Translations under genes and position numbers: made by a program
Shown here: positions 22,601 through 29,438 of the stretch, piece by piece
How the letters are laid out: every line of letters starts with the position of its first letter
Numbering within the stretch: position 1 is the stretch's first letter
The notes under the pieces: generated by a model
What the model was told of the DNA's origin: nothing
Database searches by the model: none
The model's input: only the letters and a program-made list of their open reading frames with translations
Origin: Capsulimonas corticalis
GTDB lineage: Bacteria > Armatimonadota > Armatimonadia > Armatimonadales > Capsulimonadaceae
Reading direction: 5' to 3'
Assembly (NCBI RefSeq): GCF_003574315.2
Contig: NZ_AP025739.1
Location: forward strand, 1,550,001-1,614,000
DNA length: 64,000 nt

Positions 22601-23040
22601 CGGCCGCGGTACCGATTGCCGGGCGTCTCCCAGGCAAGCGTCACCCCGGTCAAATGGCGCACACTCTTCAAATCCGCCTGGATCCACTGCGGAACGGCGC
22701 TGCTGTCGGCGCACCAGCGCGTGCCGGGGTTGCCGTCGAACGCCATCCTCGGCGTATTATTCGTCTCATTGCTCGACGCCGTCGCGCCGCCCCCGTCTTC
22801 GGCCGAAGAAACGAATTGGCGATCGACAATATGTCCGTGCGTGAGCTGAAACCGCCAGTCGCCCATCATCGGCAGATTCCAGGCGTTGTGAGCGCGCAGC
22901 CGGTCGGGAGGCATGGGAAGGGAGGCGGGCAGGGGGATCGGCAGCGACGCCGCGCTGACACGAGACATATCAGCATGCGCCGCCGGCGCTCCCGCCGCAG
23001 AGGCGAGCAGCGCCGCCAGCAAATACACATTTTTGTTCAT
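19651..23040 (-). CDS. Secreted GH2 beta-galactosidase-like enzyme with F5/8 domain
   Basis: A 1129-aa enzyme with a signal peptide (about residues 1-23). Residues about 70-206 form a discoidin (F5/8 type C) carbohydrate-binding module, inserted near the start of the GH2 sugar-binding domain. The immunoglobulin-like and TIM-barrel domains follow. The acid/base Glu599 is in SIGNENG and the probable nucleophile Glu665 in AVFSEHPHI; TSHYNHA matches the family's R-T-S-H-x-P/N block. The C-terminal DUF4981 and galactose-mutarotase-like domains complete a LacZ-type layout. Substrate: a beta-galactoside side chain is likely, as expected next to a xyloglucanase, but not provable. A consensus promoter precedes it. 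Confidence 0.88.
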   Translation of the reverse strand: MNKNVYLLAALLASAAGAPAAHADMSRVSAASLPIPLPASLPMPPDRLRAHNAWNLPMMGDWRFQLTHGHIVDRQFVSSAEDGGGATASSNETNNTPRMAFDGNPGTRWCADSSAVPQWIQADLKSVRHLTGVTLAWETPGNRYRGRIEGSPNGKDWTALADFTAAPGIGDGPVTIPELDVRYVRLTITGTQSGWASLREVQLHLNDAGQDVVWKPDPPLAPAADPHRDDFAQPGFDDAAWNTLAVPSNWEMAGYSIPTYNSVDDTVGLYRRWVMVPKAFAGRRIFWRFDGALEGAEVFVNGKKAGYHESGYTAFDVELTGLVQPGKRNLFAVRLSKTTPSSDAETGDFQCMGGIYRETSLIAVPKTHIHDITLDTPIAANDRDATLVTDVQVEGAPGESVALTGDLVGADGKSTPISLTGAGRIGADGAAAIHLSAPVTAPKLWSAEKPNLYYLVLRLTSGGKIAESVQQRFGFRQVTIKNNVVLWNGKPIKATGTCRHDFWADKGFALTDKEWTKDLQLMKDANINAIRTSHYNHAARFLELCEEKGFYILDEVPFCWINEKNDDPAFAPALLLRAADTIGRDKNRPCVLAWSIGNENGLGKNSQTLIDFVEKAEPTRPAFVSQQGTWGPKGQSFDDMHYPTPADVDRYLGGDAKKIPAVFSEHPHIFYQQAMQDYDPGTSDLWSEVMIKTWEKLWASPTILGSFIWEWQNQGIADKNKDKTRDFYLGPNHMRQENDKGVMDAFRNPKPEWWIVKMAYSPIGIGTRVVSASAGAFTVPLTNHYSFTDAKELACHWSAMRGDTALQSGVSRIACAPGASVSASFPAPAGATALTLEFVHPDGRSVTLARLPIEGAPTPAAPAGIVGAQPLTAQDTPDALTVRSAQQTIIFDKTTGGIRSWRAADRDLLTGAPILNLGESDTVDEKGFYHAPQPPVLNGAAVASQSNPDGSVRVTATSKVLASAAGDPLGTLTTTYDIQPNAQITVAWRLDWTAPETRLWEAGLKLPLPASYSQMGWSRDSYFTVYPAGHIGEPSGTCHAGDTLFRASKRDLHWMTLTDANGAGLALLSADTPLTARAQPADSGITLLASRDISPTREFSGPWVSEHDIVAAPGKPLSGSFVLRAVAGR

Positions 23041-23125
23041 AAAATCTTTATGCCGTACTTTTCAGAGGAAATCGCCGTAAGCGTATGGAAATTCTGGTGA
23101 ACCAAGTTCATCACAGCGCGAAACG

Positions 23126-23154
23126 ATTATAACATAGCCGACTTTCGGCGTCAA
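23126..23154 (-). promoter_or_regulatory. Promoter of the GH2 gene
   Basis: Minus strand: TTGACG (23154-23149), a 17-nt spacer, TATAAT (23131-23126). The leader to the ATG at 23040 is about 80 nt. Confidence 0.75.
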
Positions 23155-23210
23155 GAACTCCATGCCGGTATAATCTTTAGTAAGCAACGCCAATTTGGAG
23201 ATATTGAAAT

Positions 23211-23843
23211 ATGACGGATCAAGAATTGACCTTGGAGACTCACTCGCTGGGGGCCGCCACGGTGGAGGCGCTGCAGCAGGCCATCGCGCACCGGCGCAGC
23301 ATGGGAATCGCGCGCCTGAAGCCCGACGCCGTGGACCGGAGCCTGATCGAACAGCTTCTGGAAGCGGCGAACTGGGCGCCCAGCCACGGCGAGACCGAGC
23401 CCTGGCGCTTCACGATCTACACCGGCGACAGCCGCGTGGCGCTCGGCGAAGCGTTCGCGGCGGCGTATCAGCAGGACGCCGGCGCAGGCTTTCACGAGGC
23501 CACTTTCGAAGCGCAGAAGGCGCGCGCGCTGATGTCTCCGGTCTGGATCTCCATCGGCATGGAGCCGGCCCTGAAATCCGATGGTTCATTGCGCATGGAT
23601 CTGGAGGACGAACGCATCGCCGTGGGCTGCGCCGTACAAAACCTGCATCTGGTCGCCTCGGCGCAGGGGCTTGCCGGAATGTGGCTCTCGAAGAATATCT
23701 TCATCCACCCGCACGTCGCCGAATTCGTCGGCTTAAAATCTCCCGGACAGCTGCTGGGCTTCTTCATCGTCGGCTGGCCGAACATTCCGTGGCCGGCGGG
23801 TGAGCGCGGCCCCGTCTCCGAAAAGGTCCGCTGGGCGGAATAA
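23211..23843 (+). CDS. Nitroreductase family protein
   Basis: A 210-aa FMN-dependent oxidoreductase of the nitroreductase fold. The N-terminal RRSMGIARLKPDAVDRSLIE and AANWAPSHGETEPWRF blocks bind FMN; LVASAQGLAGMWLSK and the GFFIVGWP strand are typical of the Drg/YdjA-like branch. It may reduce nitroaromatics or quinones with NAD(P)H, or serve as a small reductive enzyme; the substrate is unknown. TTGGAG is the probable ribosome binding site. It is divergent from the GH2 gene, and a TATAAT at 23169-23174 is its likely -10. Confidence 0.85.
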   Translation: MTDQELTLETHSLGAATVEALQQAIAHRRSMGIARLKPDAVDRSLIEQLLEAANWAPSHGETEPWRFTIYTGDSRVALGEAFAAAYQQDAGAGFHEATFEAQKARALMSPVWISIGMEPALKSDGSLRMDLEDERIAVGCAVQNLHLVASAQGLAGMWLSKNIFIHPHVAEFVGLKSPGQLLGFFIVGWPNIPWPAGERGPVSEKVRWAE

Positions 23844-23912
23844 CACAGATGATCTGACCTGTCTTCAGGAGGAGCCGACAGTACGATACACAAATAGAAT
23901 CCGAGTACTTCC

Positions 23913-25625
23913 ATGTTAAAGCGTTTCTTCTCGTATTACCAGCCCCATAAAGGGCTTTTTCTGCTCGACTTCTCCTGCGCGGTCATTTCCGGCATTTTCG
24001 AGCTGGCCTTCCCGATGGCGACCCGCGGCTTCATCAACAATCTGCTGCCGGGCCGTGATTGGGGCCTGATTCTGGGCGCCGCCGCCGGCCTGCTGGCGAT
24101 CTACCTGATCAACACCGTCCTCCAATATATCGTGAATTATTGGGGCCATGTGCTCGGCATCTCCATCGAAACGGAGATGCGGCGCAAGGCGTTTGACCAT
24201 CTGCAAAAGCTCTCCTTTCGATTCTACGACAATCAAAAGACCGGGCATCTGATCGGGCGCGTCACTAAGGACCTGGAGGATGTCGGCGAGGTGGCGCACC
24301 ACGGCCCCGAGGACGCCTTTATCGCCGTGATGACGTTCATCGGCGCGCTGATATTGATGTTCGGGATGAACGTCAAGCTCGCGCTGATTACGGCCCTGGT
24401 CGTTCCCCCGATGCTCTGGCTCTCCACGCGCTACGGACGGGCGATGACGGTCAACATGCGATCGCTTTTCCAGCAGGTCGGAAATTTTAATGCGAGGATC
24501 GAAGAAAATGTCGGCGGCATTCGGGTGGTGCAGGCGTTTGTGAATGAAGACCACGAACGAGCGCTCTTCGCCAAGGACAACAATAGCTACCGGGACACTA
24601 AGCTCAACGCCTATCGTTTGATGTCCAAGAGCATGTCGCTCAGCTATATGACGATGCGAATCGTGCAGATCTTCGTCATGATCGCCGGCGCTTATTTCTT
24701 TCTGCATAACAAGCTGAATATCGGCGACTTTGTCGGCTTCCTGCTGATGACGAATGTTTTCTTTCGGCCCGTCGAGAAGATCAGCGCGGTGCTGGAAACC
24801 TATCCCAAGGGCATCGCCGGCTTCAAGCGCTACACGGAGTTGATCGACACGGAGCCCGACATCACCGACGCCCCAGACGCCGTCGAAGTCGGCCATCTGC
24901 GCGGCGCCATCCATCTGGAAGACGCGACCTTTGGCTACGACGAGCACAAAAAGGTCCTGAAGAACATCGATCTGGCGATCCAGCCCGGCGAGATGGTCGC
25001 GTTCGTCGGCCCGAGCGGCGCGGGCAAGACGACTCTGTGCTCGCTCCTGCCGCGCTTCTACGATCTCGACTCCGGCCGCATCACCGTGGACGGGATCGAC
25101 ATCCGCCAGATGACCCTCGCCTCCCTGCGCCGCAACATCGGCATCGTCCAGCAGGATGTCTTCTTGTTCGCCGGCACCATCCGCGAGAATATCGCCTACG
25201 GCCGCCTGGGCGCATCGGACGCCGAGATCATGGACGCCGCCCGCCGCGCGCGCCTGGACGAGATGATCGCCGGCCTCCCGGACGGTCTGGACACCATCAC
25301 CGGCGAGCGCGGCGTCAAGCTCTCCGGCGGCCAAAAGCAGCGCATGGCGATCGCGCGCATGTTCCTGAAGAACCCGCCGATTCTCATCCTCGACGAAGCC
25401 ACGTCCGCCCTCGACACCGAGACCGAGCGCGCCATCCAGGCGTCCCTCTCCGAGCTCGCCATCGGCCGCACCACCCTCGTCATCGCGCACCGCCTCGCGA
25501 CCATCCGCAACGCCGATCGTATCGTCGTCGTGGACGAAACCGGCGTCGCCGAACAAGGCAGGCACGACGAACTCGTCGCCGCGTCAGGCATTTACCGGCG
25601 CTTGCATGAGGCGCAGTATGGGTAG
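23913..25625 (+). CDS. ABC transporter, fused permease and ATPase (exporter type)
   Basis: A 570-aa half-exporter: six transmembrane helices (about 1-310, with the IEENVGGIRVVQAFVNE coupling region) and an ATPase domain with Walker A GPSGAGKTT, Q-loop VQQDVFLFAGTIRENI, signature LSGGQKQR, Walker B ILILDEATS and H-loop IAHRLAT. It is a relative of the YknU/BmrA subfamily. No strong Shine-Dalgarno sequence is seen before the ATG. It follows the nitroreductase by 69 bp on the same strand. A B-family palindrome lies downstream. Substrate unknown. Confidence 0.92.
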   Translation: MLKRFFSYYQPHKGLFLLDFSCAVISGIFELAFPMATRGFINNLLPGRDWGLILGAAAGLLAIYLINTVLQYIVNYWGHVLGISIETEMRRKAFDHLQKLSFRFYDNQKTGHLIGRVTKDLEDVGEVAHHGPEDAFIAVMTFIGALILMFGMNVKLALITALVVPPMLWLSTRYGRAMTVNMRSLFQQVGNFNARIEENVGGIRVVQAFVNEDHERALFAKDNNSYRDTKLNAYRLMSKSMSLSYMTMRIVQIFVMIAGAYFFLHNKLNIGDFVGFLLMTNVFFRPVEKISAVLETYPKGIAGFKRYTELIDTEPDITDAPDAVEVGHLRGAIHLEDATFGYDEHKKVLKNIDLAIQPGEMVAFVGPSGAGKTTLCSLLPRFYDLDSGRITVDGIDIRQMTLASLRRNIGIVQQDVFLFAGTIRENIAYGRLGASDAEIMDAARRARLDEMIAGLPDGLDTITGERGVKLSGGQKQRMAIARMFLKNPPILILDEATSALDTETERAIQASLSELAIGRTTLVIAHRLATIRNADRIVVVDETGVAEQGRHDELVAASGIYRRLHEAQYG

Positions 25626-25700
25626 GCGATATTGTCTTGATAAGTAAAAACGCCTAGAATGCGATACGGTGGCAGGTAAACATCTAGGGGCGGCAGAACG

Positions 25701-25869
25701 CCGGCGGTTAAAACCGCGCCTCCAAAAACGCAGAAACCCGCCTGCGCGGGTTACATATTTGTTATCGATACCGCCTAATGCGAGCCTTATATTAGGCGGC
25801 GCCGTGAAGGATAATGTAGTCCCCGAAGGGGGACTTCTGCGCTCTTGGAGGCGCGGTTTTAACCGCCGG
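25701..25869. repeat. Structured palindromic element, family B, copy 2
   Basis: Perfect 25-bp terminal arms (25701-25725 and 25845-25869), extendable by about 9 bp with two mismatches. The interior holds ACCCGCCTGCGCGGGT, a CCGCCTAAT...ATTAGGCGG hairpin and AGTCCCCGAAGGGGGACT. The same four-stem plan as 12289-12440 is seen, but the stem sequences differ with pairing kept. Confidence 0.85.
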
Positions 25870-25890
25870 CCGATCTATGCAACAAAACGC

Positions 25891-26559
25891 CTACCAGTAC
25901 TTCCACGCGCCGAAGTGGACGACATAAATTCCCAGCAGCAGGTTGCAGACCGCGTGCGCCAGGATACAGGCGCGCAGGTCTCTCGTCTTCCAAATCAGCC
26001 CGCACATCGCCGCCGAGAATATGGCCGCCACCAGCCACTCGGGATGCGACAGGGCGAACAGCACGATGTTGACCGCCAGCGCCATTCCGTTGAACACACC
26101 CTCCGGCACTCGCCGGAAATTGTCCATGTCCGTCACGAAGCGCAGCAAAAATCCTCGATAGAAAAGCTCCTCGATCAGCGGCACGACCGCGACGAGGCCG
26201 ATAAACCGAATCGAGAGAAACGCCGACCGCCCATTGACGTCGGCGATCTTCGTGAACGGATTGTACTCTTCCCGATGTCCCAAGAGCGCCAGATGCGGCG
26301 TATGGGGATCCAGCGTCACCCACACGCCCGTCATCACCGCGCCCACCACCACAGCCAGCAACGCGTTCGTGACGCTCAGCTTATTCGCCGGCGGCTCCGT
26401 CGGCCGAAAGATCAGCAGCGTCGCCGCCACGGCCGCGATTTTGAAGGCGTAAAACGCCGGGTAATGCGCGGAAAAGAACGGCTCCAGGCTGGTCAGCAGC
26501 AGAAACAGGGCGAATGGGACTACGTAGTGCAGCCAGGATTGGTTAGAGAGACGAGACAT
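25891..26559 (-). CDS. CPBP-family intramembrane metalloprotease
   Basis: A 222-aa polytopic membrane protein with the CPBP (CAAX protease and bacteriocin-processing, Abi) motifs: EELFYRGFL with the Glu-Glu-x3-Arg active-site block, FALSHPE with a His ligand, and the C-terminal ILAHAVCNLLLG with the last His and Asn. Family members cleave membrane substrates or process peptides; the target here is unknown. The start is taken at 26559, because an extension upstream would run through the promoter and into vapC. A consensus promoter ends 6 nt before the ATG, so the message should be leaderless. Confidence 0.88.
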   Translation of the reverse strand: MSRLSNQSWLHYVVPFALFLLLTSLEPFFSAHYPAFYAFKIAAVAATLLIFRPTEPPANKLSVTNALLAVVVGAVMTGVWVTLDPHTPHLALLGHREEYNPFTKIADVNGRSAFLSIRFIGLVAVVPLIEELFYRGFLLRFVTDMDNFRRVPEGVFNGMALAVNIVLFALSHPEWLVAAIFSAAMCGLIWKTRDLRACILAHAVCNLLLGIYVVHFGAWKYW

Positions 26560-26565
26560 AGGGAT

Positions 26566-26594
26566 AGTATAGGGGCGGAGGGGTAGGGTGTCAA
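26566..26594 (-). promoter_or_regulatory. Promoter of CPBP gene, predicted leaderless start
   Basis: Minus strand: TTGACA (26594-26589), a 17-nt spacer, TATACT (26571-26566), then 6 nt and the ATG. No Shine-Dalgarno sequence is present. Confidence 0.8.
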
Positions 26595-26623
26595 GCGCAA
26601 TCAGCCAAGTTAAAGCTCGTCCA

Positions 26624-27010
26624 TCACCAAATGAGATCGACGGGATAGGCGGAAAATTGCGAGTCAGCGCTCGCCAGCGACAGTTTCTCGACAATCGCTT
26701 GAGCGATGAACATCCGATCGAACGGATCTCTGTGGTGTAGCGGCAGGCTGCCGAGCGCCAGCGGATGAGCAAGATTCACTGGCAAAATCTGAAGGCGATT
26801 TTGCTCTTGATGCCTAGTAACAATCGTTTCGATGGGAAATTCCAAATCGAGCTTACCCAGCTGAGACTTTATCTGTATTTCCCATATTCTAATCACACTT
26901 AAGAACAAGCCCGTCTCACGGTTTCGGCACAAATCGGCTACACGAGACGACAGCTTACCTGGATCACTGGACCACCAAATAAATACGTGCGTGTCGAGAA
27001 GCAGATTCAT
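26624..27010 (-). CDS. vapC: PIN-domain toxin, VapC type
   Basis: A 128-aa PIN-domain ribonuclease: LLLDTHVFIWW with the first Asp, SVIRIWEIQIKSQLGKL with the conserved Glu, and HHRDPFDRMFIAQA with the last acidic residues. Such toxins cut tRNA or rRNA. The ATG overlaps the antitoxin stop codon (ATGA), which fixes the start at 27010. It is the second gene of vapBC; the downstream intergenic sequence carries the CPBP promoter. Confidence 0.9.
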   Translation of the reverse strand: MNLLLDTHVFIWWSSDPGKLSSRVADLCRNRETGLFLSVIRIWEIQIKSQLGKLDLEFPIETIVTRHQEQNRLQILPVNLAHPLALGSLPLHHRDPFDRMFIAQAIVEKLSLASADSQFSAYPVDLIW

Positions 27011-27246
27011 TCTTCGCCCAGCCAAAAGCTATCAGGTAATGGGGCGTCGAAATCTTCCGCCATATGCATCTTGCCGGCAAAGAGACCCGCAATGCGTTCT
27101 CGAGGCTCAGGCTCTACAACTGTCTCTTGCGCTAGTGCTTGGTCAATCATCTCATGCAGGATTGCTTGCTTCTCAAGCCCACGCGCTTTAGCGACGAGGT
27201 CGAGGCGTTTTTCCTGTTCTGCGGTGAGGTTTAATGTCACTGTCAT
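27007..27246 (-). CDS. vapB: VapB-like antitoxin
   Basis: A 79-aa protein with an N-terminal ribbon-helix-helix-like segment (TVTLNLTAEQEKRLDLVA) and an acidic, Trp-containing tail (PLPDSFWLGEE), the usual toxin-binding part. It overlaps the vapC start by 4 nt. GGAG lies 9 nt before the ATG. A 15-bp palindrome over the probable -10 box is a likely autoregulatory operator. Confidence 0.82.
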   Translation of the reverse strand: MTVTLNLTAEQEKRLDLVAKARGLEKQAILHEMIDQALAQETVVEPEPRERIAGLFAGKMHMAEDFDAPLPDSFWLGEE

Positions 27247-27269
27247 GGCTGGTGTCTCCAGATCAACGT

Positions 27270-27284
27270 CTACAAAAATTGTAG
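27270..27284 (-). promoter_or_regulatory. Palindromic operator at the vapBC promoter
   Basis: CTACAAAAATTGTAG, a 6-3-6 palindrome. On the minus strand it contains TACAAT, the probable -10 box, 24 nt upstream of the vapB start. This is the expected site for VapBC autorepression (inference). Confidence 0.6.
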
Positions 27285-27384
27285 CATGAAGTCTGCGATT
27301 TCGAGAGAAGCGTCTTCGTCACGACTGTCCAACTTTTCGCCAAATCCATACACCCATCGCGCCAATAGGGTACAATAATGGCCC

Positions 27385-28521
27385 ATGACACCCACTATCG
27401 GCTGCTACGTTCACATCCCCTTTTGCGTGCGCAAGTGCGCTTACTGCGATTTTAACTCTTACTCAGGTTACACGGACGGGACGATCCGGCGCTATGTCGA
27501 TGCGCTGACGCAGGAGATTGAACGCGCGCCGGTTCAGCCGCAGTCCGTGGACACGATCTTCTTTGGCGGCGGGACGCCGACGGCGATTCCGGCGACGGAT
27601 GAGGCGGCGCTGCTGCGCGCGGTGCGGGAGCGATTGCCGGTGACGCCCAATGCGGAGATCACGACGGAGGCGAATCCGGGGACGATGGATGTGCAGCATC
27701 TGGAGGTTCTTCGCGAAGCGGGATTCAATCGCATCTCGTTTGGGGTGCAGTCGTTCGATAGTGGTTTACTGAAGACTTTAGATCGAATCCACAGCGCGGA
27801 TGAGGCGAAGAACGCCGTGAAAGCCGCGCGGGCGGCGGGGTTCGACAATGTGTCCATCGACTTGATGTTCGGACTGCCCCGGCAGACCAAGGCGCAGTGG
27901 CGAGACACTTTGGAACAGGCGATGGCGCTGGAGACGGAGCATATCTCCCTGTATTCGCTGATCGTGGAGGAGGGGACCGGGTTCTATACGCTGCGCCAGA
28001 AGGGGCGCCTGCCGCTGCCGGATGAAGACACGGCGGCGGAGATGTTCCAAATGGCGATCGATGCGGCGCATGCGGGGGGATACGAGCAGTACGAAATCTC
28101 GAACTTCGCCAAGTCCGGCCGCGCCTGCGGCCACAATGTCCACTACTGGCGCAACGATCCCTACTACGGTTTCGGCTGCGGCGCGGTCGGGTATCTGGAC
28201 GGCAAACGGATCATGAACGTAAAGTCGCCCGCGAAGTACTGCGAAACGATCGAAGACCACGGCGACCTGACCTACACCTGTGAAGCGCTGACGACCGAGG
28301 AGACGATGGCGGAGACGATGATGCTCGGCTTGCGCCTCACCGGCGAAGGCGTGGACTGCCGCCGCTACGCCGAACGGTTCGGCGTGGATCCGCGCGCGAA
28401 GTTTCCCGACGATATCGCCAAGTTCACGAAAGATGGGCTGCTGGAGACTGACGGAGATTTCCTGAGGCTGACGCCGCGCGGCGTGTTTCTCGCAAACGAA
28501 GTGATGATGGCGTTTGTGTGA
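27385..28521 (+). CDS. hemW: Radical SAM heme chaperone HemW-like protein
   Basis: A 378-aa radical SAM protein formerly annotated as oxygen-independent coproporphyrinogen III oxidase. The CxxxCxxC cluster motif is Cys14-Cys18-Cys21; it then has FFGGGTPT, EANPGT, the RISFGVQSF block, GFDNVSIDLMFGLPRQT and the C-terminal HemW domain with YEISNFAKSG and HNVHYWRND. The cysteine after the CxxC found in true HemN is absent, which favours HemW. A TACAAT at 27371-27376 is 8 nt before the ATG, with no Shine-Dalgarno sequence; a leaderless start is likely. It sits just upstream of the heme-synthesis cluster. Confidence 0.9.
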   Translation: MTPTIGCYVHIPFCVRKCAYCDFNSYSGYTDGTIRRYVDALTQEIERAPVQPQSVDTIFFGGGTPTAIPATDEAALLRAVRERLPVTPNAEITTEANPGTMDVQHLEVLREAGFNRISFGVQSFDSGLLKTLDRIHSADEAKNAVKAARAAGFDNVSIDLMFGLPRQTKAQWRDTLEQAMALETEHISLYSLIVEEGTGFYTLRQKGRLPLPDEDTAAEMFQMAIDAAHAGGYEQYEISNFAKSGRACGHNVHYWRNDPYYGFGCGAVGYLDGKRIMNVKSPAKYCETIEDHGDLTYTCEALTTEETMAETMMLGLRLTGEGVDCRRYAERFGVDPRAKFPDDIAKFTKDGLLETDGDFLRLTPRGVFLANEVMMAFV

Positions 28522-28524
28522 TCG

Positions 28525-28671
28525 CCCCGCATTGAAATACGGGGCTGGGGGCGCTCCGCGCCGACCGTCCGTGCCGGACGGAAGAGCGCAATCGCCAACG
28601 TTTCCTTTTCCTCCGTCCGGTACGGACGGTCGGTTGCAAAGCAACCCCCAGCCGGGTAATTCATTGCCCGG
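28525..28671. repeat. Structured palindromic element, family A, copy 2
   Basis: Left end CCCCGCATTGAAATACGGGG, then CTGGGGGCG and CCGTCCGTGCCGGACGG; right part CCGTCCGGTACGGACGG, AACCCCCAG and CCGGGTAATTCATTGCCCGG. The whole is an imperfect palindrome of 147 bp, just after the hemW stop codon. Confidence 0.8.
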
Positions 28672-28712
28672 TGAATGATCGACCTTCGGCAATCGTTCAC
28701 ATCGGCAAACCC

Positions 28713-28748
28713 TCTCACGTTGACTTTCCACCGTGAGAAAGCCATAAT
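28713..28748 (+). promoter_or_regulatory. Promoter of the sirohaem/haem cluster with overlapping palindrome
   Basis: TTGACT (28720-28725), a 17-nt spacer, CATAAT (28743-28748). The -35 box lies inside an inverted repeat TCTCACG/CGTGAGA (28713-28719 and 28732-28738), a possible repressor site. A hairpin ACCCGGC-CAAA-GCCGGGT follows just before the start codon and may affect translation. Confidence 0.6.
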
Positions 28749-28796
28749 CAAGGTATTGTGTTCGATGGGACCCGGCCAAAGCCGGGTTAATTTGTG

Positions 28797-29438
28797 ATGA
28801 AGTTCTTTCCCATCCATGTGGACCTGAACGGAAAACGCTGCGTTGTGGTCGGCGCGGGGGCGGTCGCCGAGCGTAAGGTGGCGGCGCTGCGCGAGCATGG
28901 CGCCGCGGTGCGCCTGGTGGCGCCGCAGGTCACGGACGGGCTGCGCAAGCTGGCGGAGGCGGGCGCGGTCACATGGATGAATAATCTTTATCATGCGGGG
29001 CATCTGGAAGGCGCCTTCCTGGTGATCGCCGCCACGGACCGGCGGGAGATCAACGCGACTGTGGTGCGGGACGCGCAGGAGCGCAATATTCTGGTGTGCG
29101 CCGCCGACAAGTTTGCGGAGGGGAATTTCGTTTCTCCCTCGACAGTGGTGCGCGGCGATCTGACGCTGACGGTGTCCACCTCGGGACAGAGCCCGACGCT
29201 GGCCGCCGTGCTGCGCGAGCGCCTGTCCGACGAATTCGGCGAAGAGTGGGCGGAGTACGCCGCGCTCTTTGGCGCGCTGCGCCAGGATCTGAAGACCTCT
29301 GGCGCGACGGAATCGGCGCGCAAAGCGATGACGCGGCGGGTGCTGGACGATCCTGAGATTCGCGCGCTGGTGTGCGAAGGCAAGTTATTAGAAGCGGAGG
29401 CCCAGGCAAGACAATGCCTCTCGTCCTGGTCGGAATAA
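28797..29438 (+). CDS. Precorrin-2 dehydrogenase / sirohydrochlorin ferrochelatase family protein
   Basis: A 213-aa protein of the Met8/SirC/CysG N-terminal type: Rossmann motif VVVGAGAVAERKVAAL, followed by VIAATDRREIN, VCAADKFAEGNFVSPS and VSTSGQSPTLA. It oxidises precorrin-2 with NAD, giving sirohydrochlorin for siroheme or for an alternative heme route. ATG at 28797 or the GTG one codon earlier are both possible. It overlaps hemA by 25 nt; dehydrogenase-hemA-ccsA/hemX order is widespread in Gram-positive-like lineages. Confidence 0.88.
   Translation: MKFFPIHVDLNGKRCVVVGAGAVAERKVAALREHGAAVRLVAPQVTDGLRKLAEAGAVTWMNNLYHAGHLEGAFLVIAATDRREINATVVRDAQERNILVCAADKFAEGNFVSPSTVVRGDLTLTVSTSGQSPTLAAVLRERLSDEFGEEWAEYAALFGALRQDLKTSGATESARKAMTRRVLDDPEIRALVCEGKLLEAEAQARQCLSSWSE

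Noticed and set aside
21037-23100. Open frame of 687 codons on the plus strand, opposite the GH2 gene
   Set aside because: Shadow of the GH2 coding strand; arginine-rich, low-complexity translation without family motifs.
23916-25565. Open frame of 549 codons on the minus strand, opposite the ABC transporter
   Set aside because: It is antisense to a clearly conserved ABC exporter and rich in Asp, Gly, Ala and Val as expected from GC-rich antisense frames; no motif or ribosome binding site is seen.
26560-26772. Upstream extension of the CPBP protease
   Set aside because: The extension runs through a consensus promoter and into the vapC gene in another frame; the ATG at 26559 gives the family's normal start.
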